64,000 nucleotides of DNA from a virus, in the IMG/VR virus record IMGVR_UViG_3300025309_000006, positions 1 through 64,000 of that record, one strand, 5' to 3'. The notes under the pieces are model-generated. The model did no database searches and was not told the origin of the DNA. It worked only from the letters and a program-made list of their open reading frames with translations. Shown here piece by piece: positions 53,449 to 63,485 of this stretch. The translations under genes were made by a program, and so were the position numbers. Position 1 is the first letter of the stretch, and each line of letters opens with the position of its first letter.

Positions 53449-55029
53449 ACGAAAAATAGTGTAATAGAAATATCTAAAAAGACATCGAAAGCAGGACGCA
53501 CTCCCATCAAACTCATTCTTCACAAAATTCACAAGGATTCTGCTGAATATAATGGAAATGGCATCCATTGGGAAAAAGAATATATTGAAAATAATATTGA
53601 ATCAGTAAAAAATATGCCTCTTGTTGCCCAATTTATGGACAGTGAAAATACAATTCCTTTTGGAAGTCATGGTGATATGATAGTCGAAGAAAATAGAGTC
53701 ATTTTTGAAGATAGTCTTGTTGTTGGAACGTTTGAAAGTGCATACATAGCTGAAAATATAGAAGTCAATAATGAAATAATCGATGCTTTAGTCGGTGTTG
53801 GATACGTATATGATCAAAGATTTCCAGAATTAATTGATTATTTACAAGAAGAGTATGACAGTGGCAATTCAGTAGAAGGTTCAATTGAAATTTGTGCAGA
53901 TAAATCTTTAGGAAATAAGAAAATAATTTATGAAGGGGGATGGAAAGAGAAAAATAGAATCCCAAAATTATTTCAATATTCTGGTCATGCTCTTGTAATA
54001 GGAGAGGTTCCTGCTGATAAATCTGCTCTCATGCTAGAGTTGAATACACTTAAAAAAAAAGAGGTGAATATATTGCCAGACGACAATTCTATTATTGACA
54101 ATAAAGATAAAACAATAATTGAAATAAATGCAATGAATTATAATGATATTTCTATGATTGTTGAAAGTAAATTCAATAAAAAACAAAATATAGATGAATC
54201 AAATTATTCTTATTATTATGTTCATAAATTTTATCCAACTATATCAACATTCATAATGAAATGTTGGGATAAAACAGGAGAATATTGTCAAATTACTTAC
54301 ACAATTGAAAATGGTGAGGTAAAACTTGGTGAAACTATTAAAGTCGAGGAAGATTGGAAACCTCTAAATGGTGAAGAATCTGTCGAAGTTAATACACCAG
54401 TTAAAAATATATTAAATAATCAAATAAAGGAGGAAAGAAATAGAATGGATGAGAAAATCGTATTAGAACTCAATCAAAAAATCGAAGATAAAATCAATGA
54501 AATTAATACGTTGAATAAATCTTTAGAGGAAAAATCAACAGAAATTAATACTTTAACTAAATCTTTGGAAGAAAAACAAATAGAAGTTAATAGCTTAACA
54601 GAAAAAAATCAAGAATTAGATGGCAAAGTAAATGAGGCGAATACTACAATTGTAGAGGTTAATAAATTACTTGAATCTGAAAAAGCAGAAAAAGAATCTC
54701 TTACTGTCGAAGTAAATTCTTTCAGAGAAGAAAAAATTAAAGCAGATTCAGAAGCAAAAATTGCAGAAGTAAATGCATATTTTGAAACAGAAATTACGAA
54801 AAATGGTTTTGAAGAAAGCGAAGTTAATTCACTTAAAACCTTTGTAGAAGCAATTGATTTAGAAGGACTAAAGAAAGCAGAAGCAGAATTATGTGCAAAG
54901 AAATTTAAAGAAATGATTGCATCTCAAGATACCTCTGTTGAAACTAATACTAAGAATGATATGTTTATTTCTATTAAAGAAAAAGAAATGAAAAAGGTTC
55001 CTAGTAGTATCCCATCTTTCTTTAACTAA
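53449..55029 (+). CDS. Prohead protease-scaffold fusion (ACG start)
   Basis: 526 residues from ACG at 53449, 8 bases after AAAGGAGG; the GTG at 53440 is inside the ribosome site. The N-terminal 190 residues resemble phage prohead proteases (GSHGDMIVEENRVIFE..., YSGHALVIGEVPADKSALMLE). The C-terminal 170 residues are a coiled-coil scaffold (NKSLEEKSTEINTLTKSLEEKQ). Short E-[VIL]-N motifs recur more than a dozen times and may be process sites. An internal ATG (54445) after AAGGAGGA could yield a separate scaffold. Confidence 0.7.
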   Translation, partial: TKNSVIEISKKTSKAGRTPIKLILHKIHKDSAEYNGNGIHWEKEYIENNIESVKNMPLVAQFMDSENTIPFGSHGDMIVEENRVIFEDSLVVGTFESAYIAENIEVNNEIIDALVGVGYVYDQRFPELIDYLQEEYDSGNSVEGSIEICADKSLGNKKIIYEGGWKEKNRIPKLFQYSGHALVIGEVPADKSALMLELNTLKKKEVNILPDDNSIIDNKDKTIIEINAMNYNDISMIVESKFNKKQNIDESNYSYYYVHKFYPTISTFIMKCWDKTGEYCQITYTIENGEVKLGETIKVEEDWKPLNGEESVEVNTPVKNILNNQIKEERNRMDEKIVLELNQKIEDKINEINTLNKSLEEKSTEINTLTKSLEEKQIEVNSLTEKNQELDGKVNEANTTIVEVNKLLESEKAEKESLTVEVNSFREEKIKADSEAKIAEVNAYFETEITKNGFEESEVNSLKTFVEAIDLEGLKKAEAELCAKKFKEMIASQDTSVETNTKNDMFISIKEKEMKKVPSSIPSFFN

Positions 55030-55135
55030 GTTTTAGAAAGTAAAGATAAATATATAATTAATTTTAACAATGAGTAATAGTTAAATAGTAGTGGTTAATT
55101 AATAACAAAAATAAAAAGAAATGAGGTAATTAATA

Positions 55136-55657
55136 ATGAGTTTATTTAAATTCCATGATTCAAATTTTCTTAACGTATCCAACAAACCTAATGTAAAGGC
55201 AATTGCAGATACATATAATGGTTATCAGTTCAATGTTACATCTGATGTTCAGGTATTAGTTCCAGATTTAGCTACAGCAAAATTAGGTGATATTTATGTT
55301 ATGCGTAATATCATTGACAAACCAGAAATTATTAACACTGATTCCTATAAAATTGTTGCAAATGAGTATATTCGTGCTTTTAGACTTAAAGACATGGTAG
55401 GACTTCAACTTGATATGTCTGCTGATTTGCTTACAGATGCTTTTGCTGACGTTGCTGTTGGTGCTTTGGTCATTGGTCGCTCTGTAGCAGATACTACCAA
55501 TCCAATGAAGTGGACTAAAACTGCTGATGTTTCTGCATATGAAATTTATCTTAAAGTAATCAAGAAAACTACTTTTGGTGCATTTACAATTGATGCAGGT
55601 GGTGGAACTGTTGCTGGTGGTTATGTTGTAGAAGTAATGGCAAACGATAATCTGTAA
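55136..55657 (+). CDS. Putative capsid decoration protein
   Basis: 173 residues, ATG after ATGAGGT. Beta-rich with a glycine-rich end (TIDAGGGTVAGGYVVEVMAND). Place directly before the capsid gene and composition fit a head decoration or stabilising protein. No specific family recognised. Confidence 0.6.
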   Translation: MSLFKFHDSNFLNVSNKPNVKAIADTYNGYQFNVTSDVQVLVPDLATAKLGDIYVMRNIIDKPEIINTDSYKIVANEYIRAFRLKDMVGLQLDMSADLLTDAFADVAVGALVIGRSVADTTNPMKWTKTADVSAYEIYLKVIKKTTFGAFTIDAGGGTVAGGYVVEVMANDNL

Positions 55658-55783
55658 GTTATGAGATTATAGATTATTGTATGTAATTTTTGTAAGTAAT
55701 ATATAATATTTTTTAATTAATGTCAAATAGTAAAATTATAAAATAATATTAATAATTAATAAGAAAGAAAAGAGGTATTAACA

Positions 55784-56831
55784 ATGAGTTTTGGAATAGA
55801 TTTTACAAAATTACAAGAGAATGCAGAACAAGTTGAGATTAATAAGATTGTAAAGAATAAGTTGGCGAACGCATCACGTCTAAGTGAAGACGTAGAGATT
55901 TTTACAAATATTGTTTATGGTAAAGATGTATCTAAATATGGTAAAAAAGTTGATACAGTGATGGATAAAATTAAAACTTTAGCTGGAATGGCTAATGATG
56001 GTAATACTCAGGCTAAAGCTGAGTTGAATGCTATTCGTACTATTACTATTCAGCAACCTTTGGAAAAGAGATTAGCTATTAATAGTGCTATGGGGAATGT
56101 AACAAAGGTATTGGCAAACGAGGAACTGAGGTATTCCGTTGCCCAATTACAAGGAGAGAAATCAAGAGTTCAAGCCAATTCTGGTTCTTTTGTATTCCCA
56201 ACTGTTAAGAAAAGAACTGGAACTATGACTGTTCAAAATGCAACAGGTGGTTTGATTATCGATCCAAGAGAATTAATGTCTGGTGATACAGATACGATGG
56301 CTTATGCTAATGAACAAGTATTGACTTCTATTATTAACCAAATGGTTCTTTCTCATATCAATGCTTTAAGAAGTGCTATTACTGCTGCCACCACATTGAA
56401 AAACTACAGCGAGGGGATTACTAAGACTAATGTCGAAAATACAAGAAAATTAGCGAGACGTTTTGGTTCTTCTGTTACAATTATGGGAGACTATAGTGCA
56501 GTTAATAAGTTAAGTGATCTTGCTAATTTTAGTGTTGTTGCTGCTGGAACAGAATTTAGATTCCCAGACTCAGTGATGGAAGAAGTAATGAAGACTGGTC
56601 TTCTTAAAGTATATAAAGGAAGTCTCGTCATAGAAATGCCTAATAGCTATAATATGATTGATCTTAATACCGCTGGAGATTTCTATGCTCCTCAATTACC
56701 TACAACTGATTTGTGGTTCTTACCACAAGGCCAAGTTAGTCCCCTTCAGATCGGAATTCAGGGTGGTTTGACTAGTATGACAGCCACAGACATTAATTTA
56801 AGGGTAACTTTAGCCCCGTATGTACAGAAAT
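55784..56831 (+). CDS. Major capsid protein, exon 1
   Basis: 349 full codons plus one base, ATG after AAAGAGGT. HK97-like layout: N-terminal helical arm (residues 1-60), then E-loop/P-domain (GSFVFPTVKKRTGTMTVQNATGGLIIDPRELMSG) and A-domain (RRFGSSVTIMGDYSAVNKL). Unspliced it would stop at 56839. The sequence of the natural C-terminus is found 350 bases further on. Splice point inferred from reading frame, so a few bases uncertain. Confidence 0.8.
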
Positions 56832-57179
56832 GCGCATAGGACACTTCCTTAATTGCAGGTAATTCCTAAAGCTCTCATGCCACAACATAAGGATGAAATA
56901 TGCCTAAGTGTGACGGAACGAAAGTAGAAAAAAGTTGAGAGATGGCATAAGGTTAAATCTTAAGTGCTTTTACAATGGATGTTCATTGCAGGTAAGACTC
57001 GAATAGAGTAAACTTCAACGACTATGGCTGAAATGCCAGTACACTCAAGCGAGTGGAAAATGGAAGCCCTTAACAGATAATGCTGAAGGTGAAGAAATAG
57101 TCTATTCTCATATGAAAGTATGAGCAGTTATAAACGATATAGAAGTTGCGATTCTATATGAATATAAATTTATAAAAAG
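56832..57179 (+). mobile_element. ORF-less group I intron in the capsid gene
   Basis: About 348 bases. P7 strands AACGACTAT (57018-57026) and ATAGTC (57098-57103) match those of the intron at 30806. P9 hairpin CTCATA/TATGAG (57107-57124) and P9.1 ATATAGAA/TTCTATAT (57137-57158) follow, ending in G. No endonuclease gene lies inside. I could not pair a convincing P1, so the 5' boundary is approximate. Confidence 0.75.
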
Positions 57180-57277
57180 CCGAAGTTACAAGATACGATA
57201 TTTCCTACGGAAACAAGGTTCTAATTGAGCTAATTCCGGCGATGGGATATATATATGATGCTGCTCTAGCTGAGTAA
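57180..57277 (+). CDS. Major capsid protein, exon 2
   Basis: The frame EVTRYDISYGNKVLIELIPAMGYIYDAALAE then stop, without any start or ribosome site of its own, is the conserved capsid C-terminus. Joined after base 1 of a codon at 56831 it gives ..YVQKS-EVTRYD.. in frame and a protein of about 381 residues. Confidence 0.75.
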
Positions 57278-57341
57278 ATATCAAACTAATTTTATAAGAG
57301 ATAGGTATTAATTATAATCGCGAGTTTAATTAATTACTGAC

Positions 57342-57367
57342 AAGAGTGGTTTTCCTAAGCCACTCTT
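57342..57367 (+). terminator. Intrinsic terminator
   Basis: AAGAGTGG/CCACTCTT stem followed by CTTTTATTT, after the capsid gene and before the broken endonuclease gene. As after the portal gene, TAAGAGATAGGT stands shortly upstream. Confidence 0.8.
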
Positions 57368-57412
57368 CTTTTATTTATAAAAAAATTAGGTATTCGATAG
57401 GAGGGATTAAAT

Positions 57413-58745
57413 GTGGGCAAGAAACTAAATATTGATCAGTTTAAACAATGGATGTTAGAAAATTCTGTTGATATAAAATGTATTAGTAACTATGGTGTTG
57501 ATGATAAAATTGATAGTAAAACAGAACTATTATTCCAATGCAATAGAAATCATACATTCTCAAAAACAATAACTAATTTCAAAAAGAATCCTAGGTGTCC
57601 TCATTGCACTGGAAAGTGTAAATATACATTTGAAGATGCTAAAAGGATAGTCGAAGCAGTAGAAGGTTATTTATTAATATCGACTGAATATGTCAGATGT
57701 AAAGATTATTTAATTATTCAATGTGATAAAGGTCATCCCTTCCCAATGACATTTACAGCTTTTAATGTCGGAGGACACAGGTGTCCTATTTGTAACACAG
57801 GAGGGAAATATAAGTATGATTTAGAAATTGCAAAAGAAATTTTTAAATTAGAAAAGTGCGAACTGTTAGTAGACGAATATATAGATTGCGATACATACAT
57901 ACATGCCTTATATGTGTTCATGTGGTAATCCAAGCAAAATTTCTTTAATAGAATTTATCAGAGGTCATAGATGCAAAATTTGTGGTAATAAGAAAACTGG
58001 TGACGGTTTAAGAACGCCATACATAGAAACATATAATTATTTTAAAGATAATGGTTGTGAATTATTATCCACAGAAGACGAAATACAGAATAATAAAACA
58101 AAAGTAAGATATATTTGTTCTTGTGGAAACCCAGATGAAGTATTGGTTGAAAAGTTTAAAGTTGGCGAAAGATGCAACAACTGTAAACAAGAAAGAACTG
58201 AGGCAACATTTTTAGACAGATATGGTTTCAAGTATGCATTATCAAGTCCAGAAATAAGAGAAAAAATTAGACAAACTCTTTATAAAAATGGATCAGCACC
58301 ATGTAGTAAACAACAGGAATATATACACAATCTAATTGGTGGAGAACTTAATTATCCTGTAAAAACATCTTCTTTGGACATTGCTTTCCTAGAAGAAATG
58401 ATTTATTTAGAGTACGATGGCGGTGGACATAAGAATAGTATTTTGTATGGCACTGTTACAGAAGCAGAGTTTATAAAAAGAGAAAGAAATAGAACTTATG
58501 GGCTACTACGTTCTGGTTGGAAAGAAATTAGAATCATTAGTGAAAAAGATGACCTAATCCCATCAGACCAAAAGCTTCTAGAAATCCTATCCTACGCACG
58601 TAAATATCTAAATCAAAATCATCATTACATAAAATTTGACATTGACAATTCAAAAATAATTAATTCTCAAGGTGAATTTGACTATGATTTTGGCGAACTA
58701 AGAAAAATCAAACCAACAGATATTCAAATCCAAGAAGCAATATAA
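57413..58745 (+). pseudogene. Frameshifted zinc-repeat, VSR-like homing endonuclease
   Basis: GTG start after AGGAGGG. Frame 1 gives 165 residues with CPHC and CPIC zinc repeats; frame 2 from 57903 continues with CSCGNPSK...CKICGNK, CSCGNPDEV...CNNCK, then a VSR/EDxHD-like nuclease (LDIAFLEEMIYLEYDGGGH...RNRTYGLLRSGWKEIRIIS). The break lies in ATAC-ATAC-ATAC-ATG (57891-57905). Removing one ATAC restores ..DCDTYMPYMCSCGNPSK in one frame. Related enzymes (I-Bth0305I type) home in phage genes. Confidence 0.75.
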
Positions 58746-58794
58746 AAAAACATCTAAAAAATAATAAAGGGTAAAATGGAGGGAATAAATAATT

Positions 58795-59283
58795 ATGGCA
58801 ATTGATATGAACAGTCGTTCAAAGGTACAAAACTTATGTGATTGGAATGTCTCATGGGAGAGGTTTTCCATGGACGGAGACGAATTCATAAAAGCAAATC
58901 AGACAGTGTATATTCCAAATATGGAGATTGAAACACAAGTACAGAATAATAATCTTTTCTTTTCTGGTACGGACAATATTGGGTCACATGCGAGAGTTTA
59001 TATTCACAATCCAGAAATGAGAGAACATCTTGGCTTTGATAATAAAGAAGAAAAGCGAACTCAACTAATTCTAAGTGATGAAAAATGCAAAGAAATATTT
59101 GATTATAAAACATTTAGCACTTTTAAAAAGCATGTAACTGAAAATATCATTACAAATCAAGAAAAATCAAAAATAGTTAATTACGCTAAGAAAATGAAGA
59201 TAAATGATTATGACAAGATTCAGTATTTAACCGAGTACACAGGTTTATCATTTAAAACTGATAAAATAGATGATAAAGAATAA
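58795..59283 (+). CDS. Hypothetical head protein
   Basis: 162 residues, ATG after ATGGAGGG. A beta-rich first half (NGDEFIKANQTVYIPNMEIETQ-type strands) and a helical second half. Found right after the capsid gene; likely head or connector. No named family. Confidence 0.6.
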   Translation: MAIDMNSRSKVQNLCDWNVSWERFSMDGDEFIKANQTVYIPNMEIETQVQNNNLFFSGTDNIGSHARVYIHNPEMREHLGFDNKEEKRTQLILSDEKCKEIFDYKTFSTFKKHVTENIITNQEKSKIVNYAKKMKINDYDKIQYLTEYTGLSFKTDKIDDKE

Positions 59284-59311
59284 CCGAATCAAAGAAAAGA
59301 GGTGATAGATT

Positions 59312-59995
59312 TTGGGAACTTTACTCCAAAAAATATATGATAAATTTTTCATAAAAGTATCAGATATAGATTTTACTTACAAACAAGATTTAGTTTTTGA
59401 GTTTTTTGAAACTGCCATAGGGTATAGTTACAAAACTACACCACATGATTTGAGTTATACTTTGTATTCTAATAATGCAGTTTTAATAATTTATGATGCA
59501 ATAGAAAATAGTGGAGATATAACTCTTCAAATTAACTCTGATACATATACAATTGCTTTATTAAATACTGATACAAAATTGCAAATAGCAACAAAAATAA
59601 AATCTGCTATTGAAGTAAATTATACAGTAGTATTAGATGATATCGAAAATCCAATGTTAACAATCACTAAACCACTTACAGATAATATTACATTAACATT
59701 TATTGATACAGATAATACTAATTTAAATCTAATCATAAGTAAAACATATGATGGTATAACAATTTATGATTTAGATATAGATGAAATTGAATTAATTTCA
59801 TTAAATATGAAAAAAGCATATTTAGATTATTTATTAAAACCATTATCTCGTTTAAAAAAGCAAATTGGAACCAAAGATTTTAATCGTTTAGAAAGTAAAG
59901 TAGAAGAATTAAAAGTTTATTCATTAATGTTAAGTAATTTAAAGGAAGAGATTAAGGATTTCAGGCAAGAGTTTAATTCTTATACTAATAGTTAA
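59312..59995 (+). CDS. Hypothetical connector-region protein
   Basis: 227 residues from TTG after AAAGAGGTGAT (ATT one codon earlier is also possible). Beta-rich start with a helical C-terminal 60 residues (YLDYLLKPLSRLKKQIG...). Head-tail connector role is suggested only by place. Confidence 0.6.
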   Translation: MGTLLQKIYDKFFIKVSDIDFTYKQDLVFEFFETAIGYSYKTTPHDLSYTLYSNNAVLIIYDAIENSGDITLQINSDTYTIALLNTDTKLQIATKIKSAIEVNYTVVLDDIENPMLTITKPLTDNITLTFIDTDNTNLNLIISKTYDGITIYDLDIDEIELISLNMKKAYLDYLLKPLSRLKKQIGTKDFNRLESKVEELKVYSLMLSNLKEEIKDFRQEFNSYTNS

Positions 59996-60011
59996 TTAAG
60001 TTGGTGAAAAA

Positions 60012-60248
60012 TTGAATAATAAAGTTAATAATATCAACAACAGTAGGATTCTAATTAAAACTCCAAACTGCGAAATTACTTTTGACGATTTATGCAAAAA
60101 AGAGTATCTAAAAATAAATAATTTAATGCATATGATTGAGAAACAATTTGATATTTCTTTGCATGATTACCCTGAACTAAGAGGAGAAATCTTAAATATT
60201 TCAAACTTCATTAAGAGAATCCCCTACTTACAGAGGGAGATCATGTAA
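60012..60248 (+). CDS. Small hypothetical protein
   Basis: 78 residues from TTG after TTGGTGA. Helical second half. Immediately follows the gene at 59312. Confidence 0.6.
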   Translation: MNNKVNNINNSRILIKTPNCEITFDDLCKKEYLKINNLMHMIEKQFDISLHDYPELRGEILNISNFIKRIPYLQREIM

Positions 60249-60301
60249 TTAAATAATATAAGTCATAATGATAAAAATAAGAAAAAGGAGGAAAGTAAAT
60301 A

Positions 60302-61228
60302 ATGGGATATAGTGATTTTCAATTTAAAACGCCAAACGCAGAAGTTTTCAATTCTATAACCCCTGGGACAGTATTAGCTTCAAAAGCAGTAATAACAGAT
60401 GCAAACAGTAAAATTAATACATTAGATATTACTGCACCTAAGTTTGGTGGAACTGCAATTACTTCATCTGCCGCCGAGTTAAATTTAATCGATACTTCTG
60501 TGGCAGGAACAGCAGTTGCGTCTAAGGCTTTAGTTTTAGGTGCTGATAAAAATGTAGATGTATTAGCAATTGCAGATTTAAAATTGGGTGCAGGCGCAGG
60601 TACTTCCGTAACTACACAAATTAATTCTTTGATTAATTTTCCTGGAACAATGTCAACATCTGTGATCGACTTCAATACTACAGGTGAACCTGCAATGAAA
60701 GTTGTCATAGATGGTGTAGATTATCAAGAAGCAGATGTAGCTGTAGTAACAAATGGAGTATGGACAAATGGTGCAAGTGCAGCTAATTCTGCTACAAGTT
60801 TAGTCGCTGCAATTAATGGAGATACGAGAGCTACTGTACCATTTACTGCAACTATATCTGCTGGAGGACATAGCGTAATTTTAACATGGGATGCTGTTGG
60901 CACTACTGGTAATAAAACTATTACTACAACTAGTGCATCAAATTGTACAGTAGAAAATTCTGTTGGAGGTAGTGCATCTGCAATAAAACAAATGGTTGTT
61001 GTAGATCGTGTTGTTACTGCTCAAGATATTTTAGCAAATGAAATTAATGTACCTTTGCCTTTTGCCCCAACAAAATTTATTATTCAACATTCTGACACGA
61101 ATGGCGAAGATAATCCTACAACATGGAGGGCGACTATTGCAACCGTTCCTAATAGAATAAAGATTACAGGTCAAGGCGCGACAGCATTAATAGCAGGAGA
61201 TGTCGTACAAATATTAGCCTTTGAGTAA
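60302..61228 (+). CDS. Head fibre or decoration-like structural protein
   Basis: 308 residues, ATG after AAAGGAGGA. Ala/Thr/Gly-rich with head-fibre-like repeats (GTVLASKAVITDANSKINTLDI, GTAVASKALVLGADKNVDVLAI) and an Ig-like middle part. Higher GC than its neighbours. Likely displayed on the virion. Confidence 0.7.
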   Translation: MGYSDFQFKTPNAEVFNSITPGTVLASKAVITDANSKINTLDITAPKFGGTAITSSAAELNLIDTSVAGTAVASKALVLGADKNVDVLAIADLKLGAGAGTSVTTQINSLINFPGTMSTSVIDFNTTGEPAMKVVIDGVDYQEADVAVVTNGVWTNGASAANSATSLVAAINGDTRATVPFTATISAGGHSVILTWDAVGTTGNKTITTTSASNCTVENSVGGSASAIKQMVVVDRVVTAQDILANEINVPLPFAPTKFIIQHSDTNGEDNPTTWRATIATVPNRIKITGQGATALIAGDVVQILAFE

Positions 61229-61277
61229 GAAATAATTAACTATAGCCAATAAAAATAATTAAGAGGAGGAATTTAAA

Positions 61278-61556
61278 ATGGCAACGAATTTTATAGGAAG
61301 ATCATTAACGGCAAATGAGGTTGAACAAAATGTCACATTGGATATGTCTTTTATTAATCTTATTGTAAATGATTCAGTTAATGTAGTAACTTTGTCCTTT
61401 GACGTAGCAAGCGCATCGGCATCTAACAACTTAATGGTACTAAAAGCAGGAGAATCTAGACAGAATTTAGCAGTACCTTTTAGTAAATTATATTATAAAG
61501 CTGCTGCGGATACATCTTATATTAGGATTGAAGGGTTATCAAAAGCAGAATTTTAA
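61278..61556 (+). CDS. Small structural protein
   Basis: 92 residues, ATG after AGAGGAGGA. A beta-rich domain (VNVVTLSFDVASASASNNLMVLKAGESRQNL) typical of small virion decoration proteins. Confidence 0.6.
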   Translation: MATNFIGRSLTANEVEQNVTLDMSFINLIVNDSVNVVTLSFDVASASASNNLMVLKAGESRQNLAVPFSKLYYKAAADTSYIRIEGLSKAEF

Positions 61557-61570
61557 TTTATTGTAATTTG

Positions 61571-61602
61571 AGTAGAGAATTATATATAATTAATTCTCTA
61601 CT
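61571..61602 (+). terminator. Hairpin between structural genes
   Basis: A 12-bp perfect stem AGTAGAGAATTA/TAATTCTCTACT followed by TTTACATT; terminator or partial attenuator. Confidence 0.75.
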
Positions 61603-61620
61603 TTACATTATGGCAAGGTT

Positions 61621-62946
61621 GTGATTCCAATTAATGTAAGAAAAGGATGGATAGATAGTTCAAATTATTCTTCTAAAGAAGAAATGGTATCAGACGTAAA
61701 AGAAAACTTTGATATTCGTAGATATTATAGTGCTGAAGGTAAAAGTGTAATAATTAGTGATGTTACAACACAAGTAATAATTCAATCTCATTTAAACCCA
61801 TTAAATGAAGGAAAATATGATAAGAAAATTCATATCCCAATTGAAACAGTTGTAAATACTGGATCAATTGTAGAATGGGAAGGTAATAAGTGGATTATTA
61901 TAAGCAATATTGATAATTTACAAGCATATAAAACTGCAAGTATGATTAAATCCAACAACACCCTCCAATTCTACGATCAAAATTCAATTTTATATAATAT
62001 TCCTTGTATTGTTGGTGAAAAAGTATCACAAAAAACAGAAGAAAACAAATATATCACAACAGTTTCGAATGAAATATATTTAACTATTTCTCATACAGAA
62101 ATAACCGAACAAATAAAAGTAAATGATGTATATAAAATCGGTTTACATTCTTACCAAATAGAAAGTTTACCAGACGATGTTTATATCGGTGGGCTTTTAG
62201 TTTTTAAACTTAAGTATAGCGAAGTATCACAACAATTTCCAACTTACTCTATTCAAATTCTAAATGGCAACAATATCCAAGCAGATAAAAACAACACATT
62301 ACAATTACAAATTCAAGTAAATGCAACAGTGAATAACATAACAACAATAGTTTCGCCTACTCCATTGCTCATATTTAACTCTTCTAATGATGGAATCTGT
62401 ACAGTAGATTCAAATGGTTTATGTACTTTCCATTTAGAAAGTTCTCCTTCTTGGGATTTGGAAACCATTATTGATGAGGAAATGGTTCTAGATTTAGATA
62501 AAACATATGAATTGACAGATGATGGTAAATTTTTGTTGAATGATTTGTTTGGTAGTGATGCTATACCGGGAGTTGTGATTAGTGTGAAGTTGGCTTTAGA
62601 TGAAAGTGTAGTTGGATATGTAAATATTGATGTTTATGATGTACCGATGGATAATTATACAGTCAAGGTTAATGGTGAGCAGTCTATTATAAAAAATTAC
62701 ACAGAAAATTACAGTTGTGTATTTAAAAATAATAGTATTGCTTATTCTGATGTATCAGTATTTTATTTAACTGGTGACGATGGTGTTTCTGTAACATCGC
62801 TTGCTCAAATTACAAGTCAAGATAGTGTTGCTAATACTTGTACAATTAAAGGATTGGGATTGGGATATGTGAAATTGTGGGTTAAGAATGTTGGGGAAAC
62901 AGTTGTTAGTGATGGATTTAGGATTCAGATTGAAAGTTTATTTTAA
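61621..62946 (+). CDS. Head-tail connector-region protein with Ig-like C-terminus
   Basis: 441 residues if GTG 61621 is used; ATT 61630, 8 bases after AAGGTTG, is an alternative. The first 120 residues resemble adaptor/stopper proteins (MVSDVKENFDIRRYYS...VEWEGNKWIIISNIDN). The rest has Ig-like strands (SIQILNGNNIQADKNNTLQL). Structural; exact place in the virion unknown. Confidence 0.65.
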   Translation: MIPINVRKGWIDSSNYSSKEEMVSDVKENFDIRRYYSAEGKSVIISDVTTQVIIQSHLNPLNEGKYDKKIHIPIETVVNTGSIVEWEGNKWIIISNIDNLQAYKTASMIKSNNTLQFYDQNSILYNIPCIVGEKVSQKTEENKYITTVSNEIYLTISHTEITEQIKVNDVYKIGLHSYQIESLPDDVYIGGLLVFKLKYSEVSQQFPTYSIQILNGNNIQADKNNTLQLQIQVNATVNNITTIVSPTPLLIFNSSNDGICTVDSNGLCTFHLESSPSWDLETIIDEEMVLDLDKTYELTDDGKFLLNDLFGSDAIPGVVISVKLALDESVVGYVNIDVYDVPMDNYTVKVNGEQSIIKNYTENYSCVFKNNSIAYSDVSVFYLTGDDGVSVTSLAQITSQDSVANTCTIKGLGLGYVKLWVKNVGETVVSDGFRIQIESLF

Positions 62947-62960
62947 GGTGGTGATAAAGA

Positions 62961-63482
62961 ATGTCAATCAATAATGAATTAATTAAATTAGATGGTATTC
63001 AAAAATTATTATCTAATATTGGAAATAAAATAATTGAAAATAAAACTCTTATGAGATGTTTGCAGTATGATTCGGCAGATGCTTTATCATTACCCGAAGT
63101 AACAATGTCTCAGATTAAAAATCTAGTTGGTAAAGGGACTGACCCAAATAATGAACAAAAAATTTTCAAAATGCCGTTCTATGATAATGTTGTATCTGAT
63201 CCTCGTACAGAGATTAGATTTTTTATTCCTATATTTGAACCAAATAATATATATCTAACAAGTGTAGATATATGTTTTCAGATTGTAATTCATAATGCTA
63301 AATGGGATTTAGATGAAAATTATATTAAACCATTAGTTATGGTTAATGAAATACTAAAAGATTTTAATGGGCAAGACTTAGGTGGTATAGGTGTTTTACA
63401 ATTGACGTCATCAATTAAGGTTGCTAATTGGAATTCGAGTTTTTCTGGATATTTCTTTTATTTGAGTACGAGGTCTGTGTAA
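62961..63482 (+). CDS. Connector or tail-region protein
   Basis: 173 residues, ATG after AAGGTGGTGAT. Beta-rich (RTEIRFFIPIFEPNNIYLTSVDICFQIVIHNAKW), a pattern of tail-completion proteins. No specific family recognised. Confidence 0.6.
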   Translation: MSINNELIKLDGIQKLLSNIGNKIIENKTLMRCLQYDSADALSLPEVTMSQIKNLVGKGTDPNNEQKIFKMPFYDNVVSDPRTEIRFFIPIFEPNNIYLTSVDICFQIVIHNAKWDLDENYIKPLVMVNEILKDFNGQDLGGIGVLQLTSSIKVANWNSSFSGYFFYLSTRSV

Positions 63483-63485
63483 AAT

